NCBI GenBank assembly: GCA_028673005.1 | Contig: CM054115.1 | Location: 188,267,548-188,331,547, forward strand | Source: Tanypteryx hageni | Lineage: Eukaryota > Arthropoda > Insecta > Odonata > Petaluridae | Length of the DNA: 64,000 bases | Direction: 5' to 3' | Part shown: positions 22,058 through 34,886 of the stretch, piece by piece | Layout of the letters: every line of letters starts with the position of its first letter | How positions within the stretch are numbered: the stretch's first letter is position 1 | Program-made: the position numbers and the translations under genes | The notes under the pieces: generated by a model | The model's input: the letters and a program-made list of their open reading frames with translations, nothing else | The model's database searches: none | Told to the model about the DNA's origin: nothing

Positions 22058-25000
22058 CACGCTTAGACCTATGCGCGAAAAATATCTCCATTTGTTTATC
22101 TTTATGTTTTTTTAAATTGCTCCGTTTTCTTTCGAATTTTTTGCGCCTCGCTGCCCCTTATCTTGCACGAATTCTTTTTCAGCAATCTTCTCCCGCATCA
22201 ACTCGCTCGCTGGTAGTTTTACTCGGCAGCTGCGCAATCCTCTTTTCCGCATCCTTAAAAAAAGATATCTTTTTTATTCTCGGTCGTTTAAATGGAGCAA
22301 AGGATACATTTTTCACGCTGTTTCTCTATCTAGACTTTTACACGTTTGATGAGCGTCAATTTTAACACGAAGACTTTTAGCTGCGGCCAGAGATGGCGAG
22401 TTCTGCTTGAGTGAAAGAGAGATAAAGTAACTTCGGGGAAGTTTTATTTTTCTTTCGGTTAGAAACAGAATAAAAATAATTCTGTTAAGTTCTTTGGCAG
22501 TCATTTCATCTTGGATTATTGCGATCGTTTTCCAGAGACATGTCACCGGTATGTTCCTCGGTAGTTTGCCAGCTGATCCTTTATTCAGTTCATTAAATCC
22601 ATTAAACGTACTAACATTCTAATGAGACGAATTTTTCTGCGATGTTCTAAATAAATGTCCTTTTGAAGTAGATAATGAATTTGTAAATTTCGTATTTTAT
22701 GTTGATATTTGCGCATAATGTATTAAACCGACAACAATCGCGGTTTCAACATTCTTAGTTTTAAAATACTTGCTCATTCGGGGGATGGAAGGCGTATCTG
22801 CTCACCTATTTGACATTCTTGGAATATCATCTTCAGTATTCGTGGCTTTTTTCCGGTTACTCATGCATACGTCATTGCTCTCAGTGCGTTGCGCATCCGG
22901 GTTTTCTTTTATTTCATCACGATATTCATGTGTGCACGCGTAAATTCCTGCAACGCCGGATATACTTTAGGAGGCGACCATTGTATTTTGAGGCGAATTT
23001 CATCTTTTTATGTGTCTTTCACTTTGAGTGTTTCTGACACTGCGTTCAAATAATAATTTACAAGTGTTAGTTTATTATCGATAACAAATGTGCTTATTTG
23101 AATTGCCATGGAATGATATTTTTGAAGATGTGTATAATTATGGCTTCGGGTTGCCTATGTTATTCGTTGTGCGTTATGTGTCTGTTCTTATCGGCCACGG
23201 ACCTTCATTTGAGAGACCGAAGGAGTAGTCCATTTAAACATTCGCTTTGATTTCCCGGAACGTAACCCTCGTGAATGTTGACGGCCTACTCTCTTTCCTA
23301 AAAAAAACTTAAAAGATTTTCCCAAAAATTATATTTTAAGCGCGTTTGAGCATATTTTATCACAAAACGAATGCACAGATATGTAGGTTTAAATGCACAT
23401 AAGTTATTCAGTCTATTTTGAAAACTAATATAACGGAGAAATCTGAAAGGTTTCATTCAAAGATTGGCATAATTTGGCATAAACTATTTCGCGTCTTTGA
23501 AAAAAGTTAGGAAACAAAGAGAAAACTTAATGCACATCGAAGACAAAGTAAAACATTTGATTACTTTACCTGTTTTCAATTAAAAATGTCTATTTATTTA
23601 TTTAAAATCTTCTTTTGAAAACATTGTTAACCTGCAATGAAATTGAGTAAAAGTCAACAACCTCACATAAAAACTTTAACTCAAACGGTAAAGAATAATG
23701 CTTACCACGTGATATCTACAAACGAAAATGAGGAGTAACAATTACGAAACCAATTTCAAAATACATATGGTACAACTATTAAGTCCACCTTCTGTATTCA
23801 TGTTACCGTTAACTTTTTTCCTTTAATCAATGATTGTTTGGATCATTCAACTTCTCGCCTAGCAACTCTTCATTCTTCCTACTTGATTGTGAAGCACGCC
23901 AGTCATTCTTGATGGCGGGTCGATAAACCACTCCACGGGGCCATCGGGTGAGATAGGAGACAATTCCTCCGAAAGGGAAGACAGCGAACGGCTCCCTCTA
24001 ACGACCCGTCGCAGAGACGGGGCGGAAAACTCCTCAGGATCGTGGACGAGACGAAAGATGGCGCCATAACCGCGAGAGCACGGATAGTCTACGACATGGA
24101 AAGAACTAAGGGGAGCATTTGGAGAGCGCCTGGAGGGAAACTCCCTGGGATTCTAAATCCTTTTATTCCCTTCCCTTCTTCCTATCCTACTAGAAAGTTG
24201 AAGGAACATCCGAGGCACATTTGAGGGGTGAAGGGAAACAGGCGCACGCGAACCTGATGATACACTTGGAAAACTTAAGAGAGTCTAATCATTCATCATA
24301 TCAACTTGTAATCTAATGCAGTATAGCGGTAATAATTTATAAGAACACACAATTAGCCCAGACGGAAATGCGATAACTTTTTTTAAGTGTTTCTAACTCA
24401 AAAGTTACAGAAATTAGATTTCCCGCGGATATGGTTGTTTTCATGTCCACAAAGAATTTATGACTTTGAGAAATTGAGACGAGTGAAGATAGCAAAAAAT
24501 CTGATTTGTGGATCCAAAAATCTTGGTATATTCCAAAAAAATCATTAAGGAAAATAACGCAAAATGTTATAATATAATGCATTGCAACGTGTACAAACAA
24601 TAAAGAAGAAATTAAAGAAAATGTAGATAAAATATTTCTAGAAATGATTGATTTAAATTTTTAATAAATGTGTAATATTCGTAAGGCAGCTGCTTAAACT
24701 TGAAAATTACTGTGTTTGCTTAACTAGCCTTTTCAGTAATGAATGAGAAAAAATTCTTTTCGATTACCTTAATCCATGTAACGACTATTGTAGTTTACAT
24801 TTTTAAATACCATTTTGCTAATTTTGGTACGGCTAGTTTTCATTTATTCGATCACAAAATAAAATAATTAATTTTAAGGGATGTGTTAAAAATATTTGAA
24901 ACAAATGTAACTTATTTAAACTTCGAGGAAATTCCACATTATAAATGACGAAACTCATTTATAGTTAGTTCATATATATATTAAATCCACTCAAATTAAA

Positions 25001-25651
25001 TGTAAGAGACACACGTTGAAATATTTAACCCATTTAAGAGTTACGCTGTCTAAAAGCAGGGAAATTACTGAAATGCAAAAATTTAATTTTAGTTGCTATA
25101 ACAGTATTTTCCCTATAACTATGCATGCCGATTATTTGGAAAATTTGCTTATTTTTCCAAAATAATGACGACATGTTTGCGAAGTTTATTTTTCTGTTTA
25201 TTTCCGAGAAGAGATTATCGATTGACTTTTTGTTAAAAATCTTGACCGCTCTTCCGAGCCAAGATTGATGGCAGCTGTTAGAGTCACGCGAATAACAGAT
25301 TTCTCTTTTAAAGTGCTCGCCATATCAGCTTCCGAAGGGCGAGGAGAGAGCGAGCGAGATACTAAACCGATTACCTTTACAGCAATTACCTACTCTAAAA
25401 TCCTCTTTCTCTCTCTTCATTTCTCCCTCGGTGTGCTTTCTTGTCTTCTCGAAAGAGGACCTCCGCATCAACTACGCCTTATTGTGAGAACGTTTTAATC
25501 TCTTTGGCTTGATAATACTGACTCCCTGCCTGACATTGATTTTAACCACGCAAATTTGATATTGCGGGAATATCTTAACGAATCACTTTTCAAGCTGATG
25601 TGTTCCATGTATTCTCAAGAGAAAAATTTCTCCGGGAACTTCAAATATATA
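20806..25651. other. Unassigned noncoding region
   Basis: No gene recognised. It includes pyrimidine-rich sequence at about 21,360-21,780. The 260-codon plus-strand open frame at 21,583-22,365 reads through that tract and through a TA microsatellite, and has no domain. A slightly GC-rich stretch lies at about 23,880-24,250. Confidence 0.45.
21997..22051. repeat. (TA)n microsatellite
   Basis: About 27 uninterrupted TA units, preceded by alternating purine-pyrimidine sequence. Confidence 0.95.
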
Positions 25652-25936
25652 GAATGGGCGGCCCGAGGAATTTTGACGCCCCGAGCGAGATAGCACTCCA
25701 GTGCTCCTCCGTAAATTTTTGCTGAAATATTTTCAAGTACATGTTAATTTATTCATCCCCAGTAAAAATTATTAAGGAAAAACTAAAAGGAATGCTATCA
25801 AGATTCCAGCCTGTTCCGCGATATAAAATAATTACCATTAATTATTTAATTGCAATTAATGCATAGATAGATGATCAGGATAGCGCCCCAAAGACTTAGG
25901 CGCCCCGGGCTACCTACCGGCTCGCCCGTATCTCGG
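25652..25936. mobile_element. Probable MITE with GC-rich ends
   Basis: The left end reads GAATGGGCGGCCCGAG and the right end, on the other strand, CAGGGTCGGCCCGAG. Both are flanked by TATATA (25,646-25,651 and 25,937-25,942). GC-rich terminal sequence around an AT-rich centre is common in small DNA transposons. The repeats are imperfect and the flank is simple sequence, so the superfamily and exact duplication are uncertain. Confidence 0.5.
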
Positions 25937-25942
25937 GCCGAC

Positions 25943-28080
25943 CCTGTATATACACAATAAATTCTTCCAAAAATATTTTTCAATTTTACTGCTAATAATA
26001 AACCTCACAATGCACATGATTTGTAACATATTAATCAGCATAAATTATTAAGAAAAGCTTAAAACTATCACATATGTTTCAATGAAGTTTTACATACACA
26101 TTCCCAATTATGATTGTAAAGCTAAGAAAATCGATACATATGTAAATTAAATGATAATAAAGATTAAACGAAAATTTGACGACGAAATTAGAATTAAAAT
26201 AATTTACCATAAATTGAGGCCTAAGTATTCATTCGCTTATTCGCATTTACTAAGTTAACGATTGTTCCTATCACACCGCCATGTTGACTGGTATTCATTG
26301 CACAACATGTGCGTTTTTAGTGAGCTAGCCGAATTAGAGTTTTTGCCTCTCACTCTGAAAAGTGATTTTTCTTCTGTGAGTGAACAGAGTGAGCGAAGCG
26401 CCATCTGCCGTATTGGAAAGTCGCTAGGCCGTGAAGAGTGCGTAGCTCTCTTTCCTTTTCGTGGCAACATTTCTCCCCGGAGAGAGAGTGCTCTTTTCTC
26501 CTCTGTGGCCTCAGCTGTCTGCGTCGTTTGTTCCTCCGTTCACGATTCATTAACCGCTACGGCTAAGGACATCTTGTTTGTAGCTAATCTATGCTCTGCT
26601 CAAACACCGATGCGTTTACTTATACATCTCGGCAGTGTGGAATCTCTAGCATGGTATGGTGCGTCGTTAAAGTTGTCCATTACTTCCTTCAAAAGTATAT
26701 TTCGTCCAAACATGAGCCTATTTTTAGGTATAAAAAATTTATATCTGTATTCAAAGCATGGGTTTTAAATATTAAGGTATTTCATAAATTAAATATAAAC
26801 GAACATTTTGGATACCTTTGTAATCCAAACCACCTGTGATGAATATAGGAAGAGTCAACAAGACTGCTTTTTACATTAGGCGTTCAAAGAGATACCTTTT
26901 TATCCTTCGAACATGCCTCTTTCAGTTTCAACCTAACATTCTCCGCCTGCATTCGCGAACGTTTAAAATTCTCCAAATTATTGTTTTTAAGGAAATTTAA
27001 TTTTTATCCAACGAATTGAGTTATCTGTTGGTCTCTGCCAAAAGTCTGAATCCAATTTTCACATTGGAGAAATAAACTGGATATGCCTAACGCATTTGGG
27101 ATATATCTAACATACCTGCGTAAAATAAATAGATAATTATATACGCTACCAATTCTGACCTTTGTAGTACCGAGCGGAAATCAAATTGTGCAGGTAGCAT
27201 CTTTGAAAGCGTCGGCTATCCTTGACTAATACTCTCTTAATCCATTTGTTATTTTTTATATTTAAAGACATGTAAGAGTAATTTTTTCAGCTGCAATTCA
27301 AGGTAATGAGGCATATCATATTTTATTTTTAGCTCTATGACGCTTTTTATAAATTATGTGCTTAGCATATTCTTTTTTCGCTCGTCCAACCTAGTGAGAC
27401 TTTTGCATAATGTTGTTAAGTATTCCACTTTGAACGCATAGTATGTGGTTGTTTCAGATTATAATGGTTACTTCCGTATCTGTGCAATTAAATGAGCGCA
27501 TACAAGCTACGACCAATTTAATTTATTCATTATGTTATTATGAAATTAATAAATGCAGATGCTTAGTAAAGTATACAGTGCATACAAACAGTAAATTTAT
27601 ATGTTTAAAAAGGTTAAGAACAATGTTTGCTTTGAATTACTATAAAAAATATATGTGCAAAAACGATATTGGAAGAATTTATTGTTCATAGTATTTGCCA
27701 CTTGAAATATTCTCACTTAGAATAAATTTTTCATTTGTTTTCAGACACTAAAGTACAACTTTAAAAAAATATCGATTCCTTGTATGTCTTAAAGAAACCT
27801 TTGTTCTCAACGTCATACATCCCCGGCATAAAAGCGAACTGTTTTTAAAATGGAGGGTTTCAAAGTTAAGATAACTGAGGAAGGCAGCTTTCCGCGTCGC
27901 TTAAGCTTTGTCCTGAGGACATTGGGTGAGAAAAGTGAGAGATAAAGGAGAAGAGATGAACTCAAGAGAATACTGGGAAGGGCACATATAGAGAAGAAGT
28001 GGAGGAGATGGAAGATGCAAAAGTAGAGGGAGAGGAGAAGGAAGAAACCGTATGACGACGGAAAGGATGAATGGGAGGCG
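25943..28080. other. Unassigned noncoding DNA
   Basis: No gene recognised. The open frames at 26,255-26,768 overlap on both strands, with no motif, in a moderately GC-rich patch (about 26,330-26,560). Confidence 0.4.
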
Positions 28081-28084
28081 AGAG

Positions 28085-28470
28085 CAAGGTGAGCGGAAAG
28101 GGGGGGAGAGGAGTGTGGCGGAGGGAGGGAGAAGTGTGGCGGAGGAAAGGAGTGCGGGGGAGGAGTGTGGGGGTTGAGGGGAGGAGTGTGGTGGAGGGGA
28201 GGAGGAGTGTGGCGGAGGGGAGGAAGAAGTATGGCGGAGGGAGGGAGAAGTGTGGCGGGGGCAGGAGTGTGGGGAAGGGGGGGAGGAGTGTGGCGGAGGG
28301 GAGGAGTGTGGGGGTGGAGTGTGGCGGAGGGAAGGAGTGTGGGGGAGGAGGGAAAGAGTGTGGCGGAGGGGAGGAAGAGTGTGGCGGAGGGGGGGAGGAG
28401 TGGGGGGGAGGAGGGGAGTGTGGCGGATGGGGAGAGGAGTGTGGCGGAGGGAGGAGGGGGACAAAAGAGC
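28085..28470. repeat. G-rich minisatellite
   Basis: A degenerate tandem array of units of about 15-30 bp built on GGAGTGTGGCGGAGGG, strongly G-rich on the plus strand. The long open frames across it (Gly/Arg/Val-rich on plus, Pro/Ser/His-rich on minus) are simple-repeat translations, not genes. Dense runs of three to seven G give quadruplex potential. Confidence 0.9.
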
Positions 28471-29416
28471 ACCGAGAACGGAGGAAGATGGGGAGTAGGA
28501 AGGTCTAAGGGGGCGCTCACCGGAGGCGTTTGATTTCGGGCAACGTGGCTGTGGTCCGTTTGAGAAATTGGCTCCCGTCAGCATCACGCACCCCCTTAAT
28601 TAATGGCCCCGGCCGTGCGATGATTAACTTAATAGATGGCGGCGAATTTTCCCCCAGAGGGTCGTTCGTGGAAAAAATTACCATCAGGTGACAGCCACCT
28701 CTAATGATGATGGCTCTGCATCCTTTAGAAAATGATTAAATGTGTAATTAGACGACGTTGTAAGAATTTGCTACATGTACCACACTTTATTATCGCCTTC
28801 ATACAAATATTTGAATGACATTTTAAATAACAAATAATACTTATGATTTTGTGTTGTAAATCTATTTGGTGTCTATGTCACTCTACCAAAGTAATAAATA
28901 AAGGAATAAATGTTCCTTCTACTGAAGCAATCCGTAATATTAAGTTATTTATGTATATGAAGGTCGTTGTTGAGACTGTAATTTTTTACAATGCTACTGC
29001 ATGATATACACATAAAAGAATTAGTTTAAATGTCATTATGAACTTTTTTTGTAAAATCGATCCTTACAAAATGAATTGATAGTAGTAATATCTTCGTGTA
29101 AATTAACTACCATAGCAGTCATTTCAACGCAGACATTGATTGAAGCTAATTTTTGCTTGCTTGTTAGTATAAATGAACAAATGAATGGATTCCCAAATGA
29201 GCCCATCAATTAGTATACGAATATCCCGGCAACTTTATCTCCGCGTGGGTGCTTTTAATGAGATCTATTCAGGTTTAACTGAAGGTGAACAAATTTTTGG
29301 GCTCCCCACCAAAGGGACAGGAGAGATTGAGAGAAAAGGGGAAAGAGGACGATGTTTGGTAGACTGTGGAAGAGAGTGTGTTTGGGAAATCGCGGTATGT
29401 TTGCGTTCGTTGAGTG

Positions 29417-29454
<38 letters not shown>

Positions 29455-31213
29455 AAACAGAGTGCGGAAGAGCGAGCATCGGAGAGATGGAGCGGACTAA
29501 AAGGTCCGAGGGAGATACAGTGGAGGAATTCTTCGAATGGAATGACCTTTAAAAATAAAGGATTCATTCACTGCTCCTAAGACATATTCATCTCACGAAT
29601 CAACGTTTTCTATCCTGGATGAATCCAGTTTCATCCTATAGCCAAAATATTTCATAAATATGTTACATGAATTATTCACGGTCAAGAGAAATAGCCGCTG
29701 TGCGTTCAAAACATGTCAAGTGGAAGCTCTTCCCTTAACCATATCATTCATTTGAAAACTTGATCTAATACCATCTGCCGTTTGTGTTTCCATGAGATAA
29801 AATACACTATGTACTATGGGAATATTCGAATATAGGTATGCGTATTGCATTACTTTATATCAAATAATACCTTTCTTTATTAGAGTTATTGAGAGCTATC
29901 TCACTCTATGGCAAGAGACAGACTGTTTGTTATTATGAGTAAGAATAAATGTTGGAGTAGCCAGTGAGCATGTCATCAAACATTGGTTATAAATAGGAAA
30001 TAAGCGAGGAATGTTGTTCGTTCTGAAGAGAAAACGTAATATGTATAATTCAAAAGAAGTTGACATTGCGTTTCAAAGTAAATTATGTACATTATAAATT
30101 AAAAAACCAAAATTAGAAGTGAAAAATATGTAAACCGTAAGATTTATTTGCCATATGATGCAATATAAGTTATGCTTCTAACCGCAGAAATCGTTAAGTA
30201 TGTAATGTACGGGTGTTTGATGACTCTGTTAGTCTCGTCAAATAAACCAACTTCACCAATCTTGCTCCAGGATGATTTAGAAAACTTACAAAGGCCACAG
30301 ATTTAATTTATCTAATTTATCAAGGCATGTACTCACAAGAGGCATAAAATAAAATCTAAATTTAGGGAATGGAAGCCGGAATATGCTCGTGTATTTCACT
30401 AGGAGACTTTCGCACTCACTCGCATGACGTAACTACTATCTGGAGATTTGGACAAGGTAATCCATCACTTTAAAAACACAGACTTAAGACTATTTCCAAG
30501 GAAGTGTACGTTGATCCTGGATCGTTTAAAATGATTAGGTCGTTCAGTTTACTCTACTAGAGCTAGGACAGACAAGTAAGACAAAAGAATCCAAGCAATG
30601 ACCTAAATTGAAAGACAAAAACTAGCTGAGTAGTTTCCGTGAACTCTGCCTTCACTTCAGTAAACTTTTGCTTTAATTACACCGCGAATCTACTTTGGGA
30701 CAACTCTCGGGCTATTCAGTGAAATACCTTATTCCAGTGACCCTTTCTAGATCTATATAACAGAATGTACTTGCCACTAGGGCTCCTTGCTATTTGAAAT
30801 GGTAAATATTTAATTTTAATATGATGATAAAAATGGCGATATTTACCTAGTGTTGTCAAAAAATATCACCGAAAATAACGGCGAATTTGTGTGAACTGTC
30901 TATGGCAAAATAGTATCATTTGAAAGTAAATTCAAGTTTTTGTGATCTAGGCTTCAAAATACGTTCGCAGAGTTGTTATAATATTCCATTAAACTGTACT
31001 AATGGGTCTAACAATTTTTTAAAAAATCCATTATTTTAGTTATTATTCTTGAGAGAGAGTTTGAAAATAGAACCTTTTTGAGTGACCTTAAAAAAAGAGT
31101 AATATATTACTGTAAAGGATATATATATTATCTATAATCATTTTAATTAACACTCATTTAGAATAAAGAGATTAGGAGATGTTCTTCAATTTGGAGGAAA
31201 ATAAATCTAAAAC
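28471..31213. other. Unassigned noncoding DNA with a (GA)n run
   Basis: Contains a GA microsatellite at about 29,418-29,452. Open frames around it carry Ser-Leu or Arg-Glu repeats and are artefacts. Nothing else is recognised. Confidence 0.5.
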
Positions 31214-31221
31214 ATTTAAAT

Positions 31222-32072
31222 CAGACGTGGGCAACCCGTGGTTTGCGAGCCACATGTGGCTCTTTTCATAATTTGTTGTGGCTCTCATGTTCTTACTTTT
31301 TGGCTATTAAATTGATTTAATATAAAAAAATCAAGCAAAATCCAAAAATCATATATTTAAAAGTAATCAAAATGAAGAACGTACAACAATAATAGCAATA
31401 AAAAAGAACAAACGAAAAGAAACGCCAAACGGTGGAACAGTAGCAGAGCGATTATTATTATTTATTCTAAGGCAATAACTAAAAATGCCTTCCAATGTTT
31501 CCACCTCTCTTTAGTCTCCTAAATACAGCCATAATCCCTTCTACTTCGTATACACACTTGAAAAAAAATGGAAAATTTTCTCTATACAATAATGTTTTCA
31601 AAAATTCACAAGCTCATTTTACACTGATGCGAGTTCCGTTCTTGAAGAATATCAGTTAGAATGAATATATTTGCAATGCAATAATGATTTTCAGAGCACT
31701 TGATCAGCAATTGAGGATAAAATTGAATTTTATAATGAAAATGAACAGCTGAAAATACCCATTTTCCAGGGAACACTTTAAAAATTGTTAGTCTTTCCAG
31801 AAGTAAATAACAATATGAATGTTTTTTCAAAATTTAAATTTTGCAAAAATTAAAACCACATCTTCGATAACTGATACAAATTATTTTAAATAAATTAATA
31901 ATTTTGACGTTCAAAATTGACGCCAACCTGGAATATCTAAGCACAAGTACGGAAAACGAAATTTCTCTATATAAAATCTTTATACATCTTTTTAAAATAT
32001 GTTTTCTATGGCTCCTTAACAATTATTTCTTTTCTTCAAGTGGCTTTTAATCTGGTTTGGGTTGCGGCTCTG
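31222..32072. mobile_element. hAT-type element, probably non-autonomous
   Basis: The left end reads CAGACGTGGGCAACCCGTGG and the right end, on the opposite strand, CAGAGCCGCAACCCAAACC. Both then carry a GAGCCACATG or AAGCCACTTG motif. Identical 8-bp flanks ATTTAAAT lie at 31,214-31,221 and 32,073-32,080, the duplication length of hAT elements. ATTTAAAT is palindromic and AT-rich, which slightly weakens this. The 851-bp interior has no recognisable transposase. A 74-codon minus-strand frame at 31,606-31,830 shows no known motif. Confidence 0.65.
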
Positions 32073-32112
32073 ATTTAAATCGTCACAAGAGCATAAATTA
32101 AAAATAATAATT

Positions 32113-32412
32113 ATTTGTTCATCGTTATATATTTTTAGTGTTAATTATTTTATATTCACTTGTATTATAAAGTAAATCACATGTAAATCTACGTTGTCAA
32201 CCCACCAAGTTAAAATATCCATTAACCAAAAATAGCAGAATTATGTGAATTACCACCTTAGTCTTCCTGATATCCTTATAGTACGCAACCTGCATTTCAT
32301 ACAGTTTGTCGATGTTGCCTTCACTGTAGGATATAAATAACTCCATGGAGTCAACGGTGCTCTAAAACCGTGCTTCTTCAACTTTCAATCGTCGCGGCCC
32401 CCTTGAATATCA
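32113..32412 (+). repeat. Inverted duplication, left arm (300 bp)
   Basis: This matches the reverse complement of 34,339-34,638 over 300 bp; I noticed one mismatch (AAAATATCC against AAAATGTCC). It contains the first 44 bp of the hAT-type element at 32,369-32,632 together with that element's left target duplication. The inverted copy stops at the same point inside the element, so these are not terminal repeats of one transposon. Confidence 0.9.
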
Positions 32413-32632
32413 CGCGGACCCATTTGAATTGAAAAGAGCAAAAATAAGAAATTTTATTGCAAATTTCTTTATTTTATGCAACTAATAATAATTTTCATCA
32501 CATCGCTTTTCCAAAAATTATCTGATAAAATTTTATTATTCGTCAAAATTTATTTTTCGATATTTCGCCTTGTATCCAAAATAATTTTGCGGCTCCCTGG
32601 AGAGCCGCAGATAATAGTTTTAGAAACACTGA
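32369..32632. mobile_element. Short non-autonomous hAT-type element
   Basis: Identical 8-bp duplications TCTAAAAC lie at 32,361-32,368 and 32,633-32,640. The ends are CGTGCTTCTTCAACTTTC on the left and TCAGTGTTTCTAAAACT on the right (opposite strand). Each is followed by a G/C-rich block (CGCGGCCCCC and GCGGCTCTCCAGGGAGCCGC). This is the CAGTG-start pattern of hAT ends. The 264-bp body has no open frame. Confidence 0.75.
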
Positions 32633-32640
32633 TCTAAAAC

Positions 32641-34338
32641 ATAGGTCATCAATCTTCTTACTATAAGAAACTCACGAGGCTCATTTGACAGCCTCGTCAC
32701 CCAAATGTTCCTTGTTTGCAACCACCAAAAAGTTCATAATTAAATTCTTCCATATTGTTTTCGATATTCGACGCTATAAGCGTTGCTTTACTTATATTTC
32801 GTATGTTAGGAATTATTTTCTTTTGGTCTTTTATTTCATTATATTCTCTTTAAAAAACTGACTTGTTTTGATACTGGTGTGTTGTTTCTAAATGTCTTTT
32901 AAGCCATACAAAACTTCTGAGAAAATGACACATTCTGGACCGTTGCCTTGAGACGTATAAACTTATGTAATTGTAGTCAGGATCATGTTTTCGATATTCC
33001 ACTTTCTACTTTTTCCGTTTCAGCGAATTTGAGCCACGCCGTTGATTACCGGCAATATTTCCTGCACAAGTTGACGGAACTGCTTTCTAAGTATTTGTTT
33101 ATTCATTCACTTCTATCTTTTTTCGTAAAGAAAGTTAACGTACTTTTACTCATATTGCGCGAATTATAATTGTTAGAAATGTTTCTCAACCGAAGGATTG
33201 CGATGTTTCACTGAACTTAATTTCATTTCAAAATTAACTTAAACTTTCCAAAGGTGATTTTATTCTGGAATACAGATTCTACGCAAGTGTTGCCAGCTCA
33301 TGAGTAATTTCCCAATTAATGATCACCATGATTTCCAATGACTGGATTGTTGTATTATTTGTCCAAAAGCCTACGGAACACCTTGGTTGTGTTCACGGGG
33401 CGCCAGTGATCCGTGGATAAACACTGATATAGAGGAATACGCAAATTAAATAAAAAATAAGAACATCAAAAGACTTCAATAAGTCTTCATTATATGTACA
33501 ATTACATAAAAACTAATAAGATTACTCTTTACTACAACACGTCATGTTTCCCAATATTAATTCATGTTGTTTGTAGTGTTTAAAGGTATTCCTGGGAACT
33601 TTGAATTGTTAAAATCTTAATCATAGTGTATATTTACCTAAACTCTCTAATATTGTCTTCTCGGTCATTACCCAATTCTGTGTCTACCACCGCCACACCC
33701 TAATCTTGATTGATGTACTTTATTTGCGCTCTGAGCTGAATGTACAACATGGGAATCGACGGATGCTCCTATTAAAAGATTGTTAACGGCGGTTTGTTCG
33801 ACGAGCTTTGAACACGTTTCCGAGGAAAATGCGTGTTGCGAGCCACCTGACGCCGCCGTATAGGACACCTTTTCGTCATCTGCGTGTCGTAATCGGTTTG
33901 AAGACCCGTTTCATCGCAGAATTGGCTCATCCCCTCTATTTTGACATGCAGGGTATCCGAAATTAATTGCCTCGTATCTAACTGTCATCAAAATCTGTCA
34001 CACCTGAGCCGTAACCACCTTTCGGCGCGATTACACGGCGGATGTTTTCATGACATAAAGCAGATTAATGGCTGTTGAGGCCACAATGTGAAGAAGTGAT
34101 CCTGCTTGGCGTTTTGCTGCTTCATCAAGTTAATATTATTTTTTAATTATTGATTATAATCCAACTTTCTATTGGGCTGCGTATCTTTAATCCTATCAAA
34201 TTAACGACCATTTTTCACATCTAAGAATTGGATAGCATTATACTTTTTCGGAATCTTCATGCAATTATAAATCGTGTTCTTTATTAGGGGAATAAAGATT
34301 TCGTGTTAGTAACGAAAAAACTTTGATGATAAAGATGA
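32641..34338. other. Spacer between inverted duplicates, unassigned
   Basis: Apparently single-copy noncoding sequence. A 66-codon minus-strand open frame (33,668-33,868) lies in a moderately GC-rich patch but shows no motif I recognise. Confidence 0.4.
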
Positions 34339-34638
34339 TGATATTCAAGGGGGCCGCGACGATTGAAAGTTGAAGAAGCACGGTTTTAGAGCACCGTTGA
34401 CTCCATGGAGTTATTTATATCCTACAGTGAAGGCAACATCGACAAACTGTATGAAATGCAGGTTGCGTACTATAAGGATATCAGGAAGACTAAGGTGGTA
34501 ATTCACATAATTCTGCTATTTTTGGTTAATGGACATTTTAACTTGGTGGGTTGACAACGTAGATTTACATGTGATTTACTTTATAATACAAGTGAATATA
34601 AAATAATTAACACTAAAATATATAACGATGAACAAATA
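34339..34638 (-). repeat. Inverted duplication, right arm (300 bp)
   Basis: Partner of 32,113-32,412. One end falls inside duplicated hAT sequence, with only 44 bp of that element present here. The other end directly abuts a fragment of the GGGTGAAA repeat family. Confidence 0.9.
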
Positions 34639-34643
34639 TCCGG

Positions 34644-34690
34644 TTAACCCATATAAGATTTCACCCAAAGATCTTTCACTGATTGTTTTT
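34644..34690 (-). repeat. Fragment of GGGTGAAA-repeat family
   Basis: The reverse complement contains GTGAAAGATCTTTGGGTGAA, matching the array of copy 1 near 20,665-20,700. This is a third, inverted and very short piece of the family, starting about 6 bp from the end of the inverted duplication. Confidence 0.65.
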
Positions 34691-34767
34691 AACCCATGCT
34701 TCAGTTTAAATGTTAAAAATTCAAATGAATTCCTTATCGAAAGATATCTTTACTACTAGAACGGAAT

Positions 34768-34872
34768 CTCAAGTAAATTATTATTTTATTATTATTGTAG
34801 CAACGCAAATGGCACAGTAACAGACTAAATATGGTCAACGCATATTAAATAATATAGACACTATCATAAAAT
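34768..34872 (+). repeat. Dispersed repeat, copy 2
   Basis: Aligns with 19,064-19,190 (shared start CAAGTAAATTATTATTTTAT, then GGTCAACGCA and TAATATAGAC). It has a short internal deletion relative to copy 1 and again immediately precedes Helitron-like 5' sequence. Confidence 0.7.
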
Positions 34873-34886
34873 GAAATCCTCCCCTT

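Noticed and set aside
21583..22365. 260-codon open frame as a gene
   Set aside because: It reads through a pyrimidine-rich tract and a TA microsatellite and has no recognisable domain.
27813..28587. Long Pro/Ser/His-rich minus-strand frames and Gly-rich plus-strand frames
   Set aside because: They are translations of the G-rich minisatellite in several frames at once.
33668..33868. 66-codon minus-strand frame as a host exon
   Set aside because: No recognisable motif or splice-site support.
32113..34638. A 2.5-kb DNA transposon with 300-bp TIRs
   Set aside because: The arm contains a piece of a separately defined hAT element with its target duplication, no transposase lies between the arms, and no target duplication flanks them.
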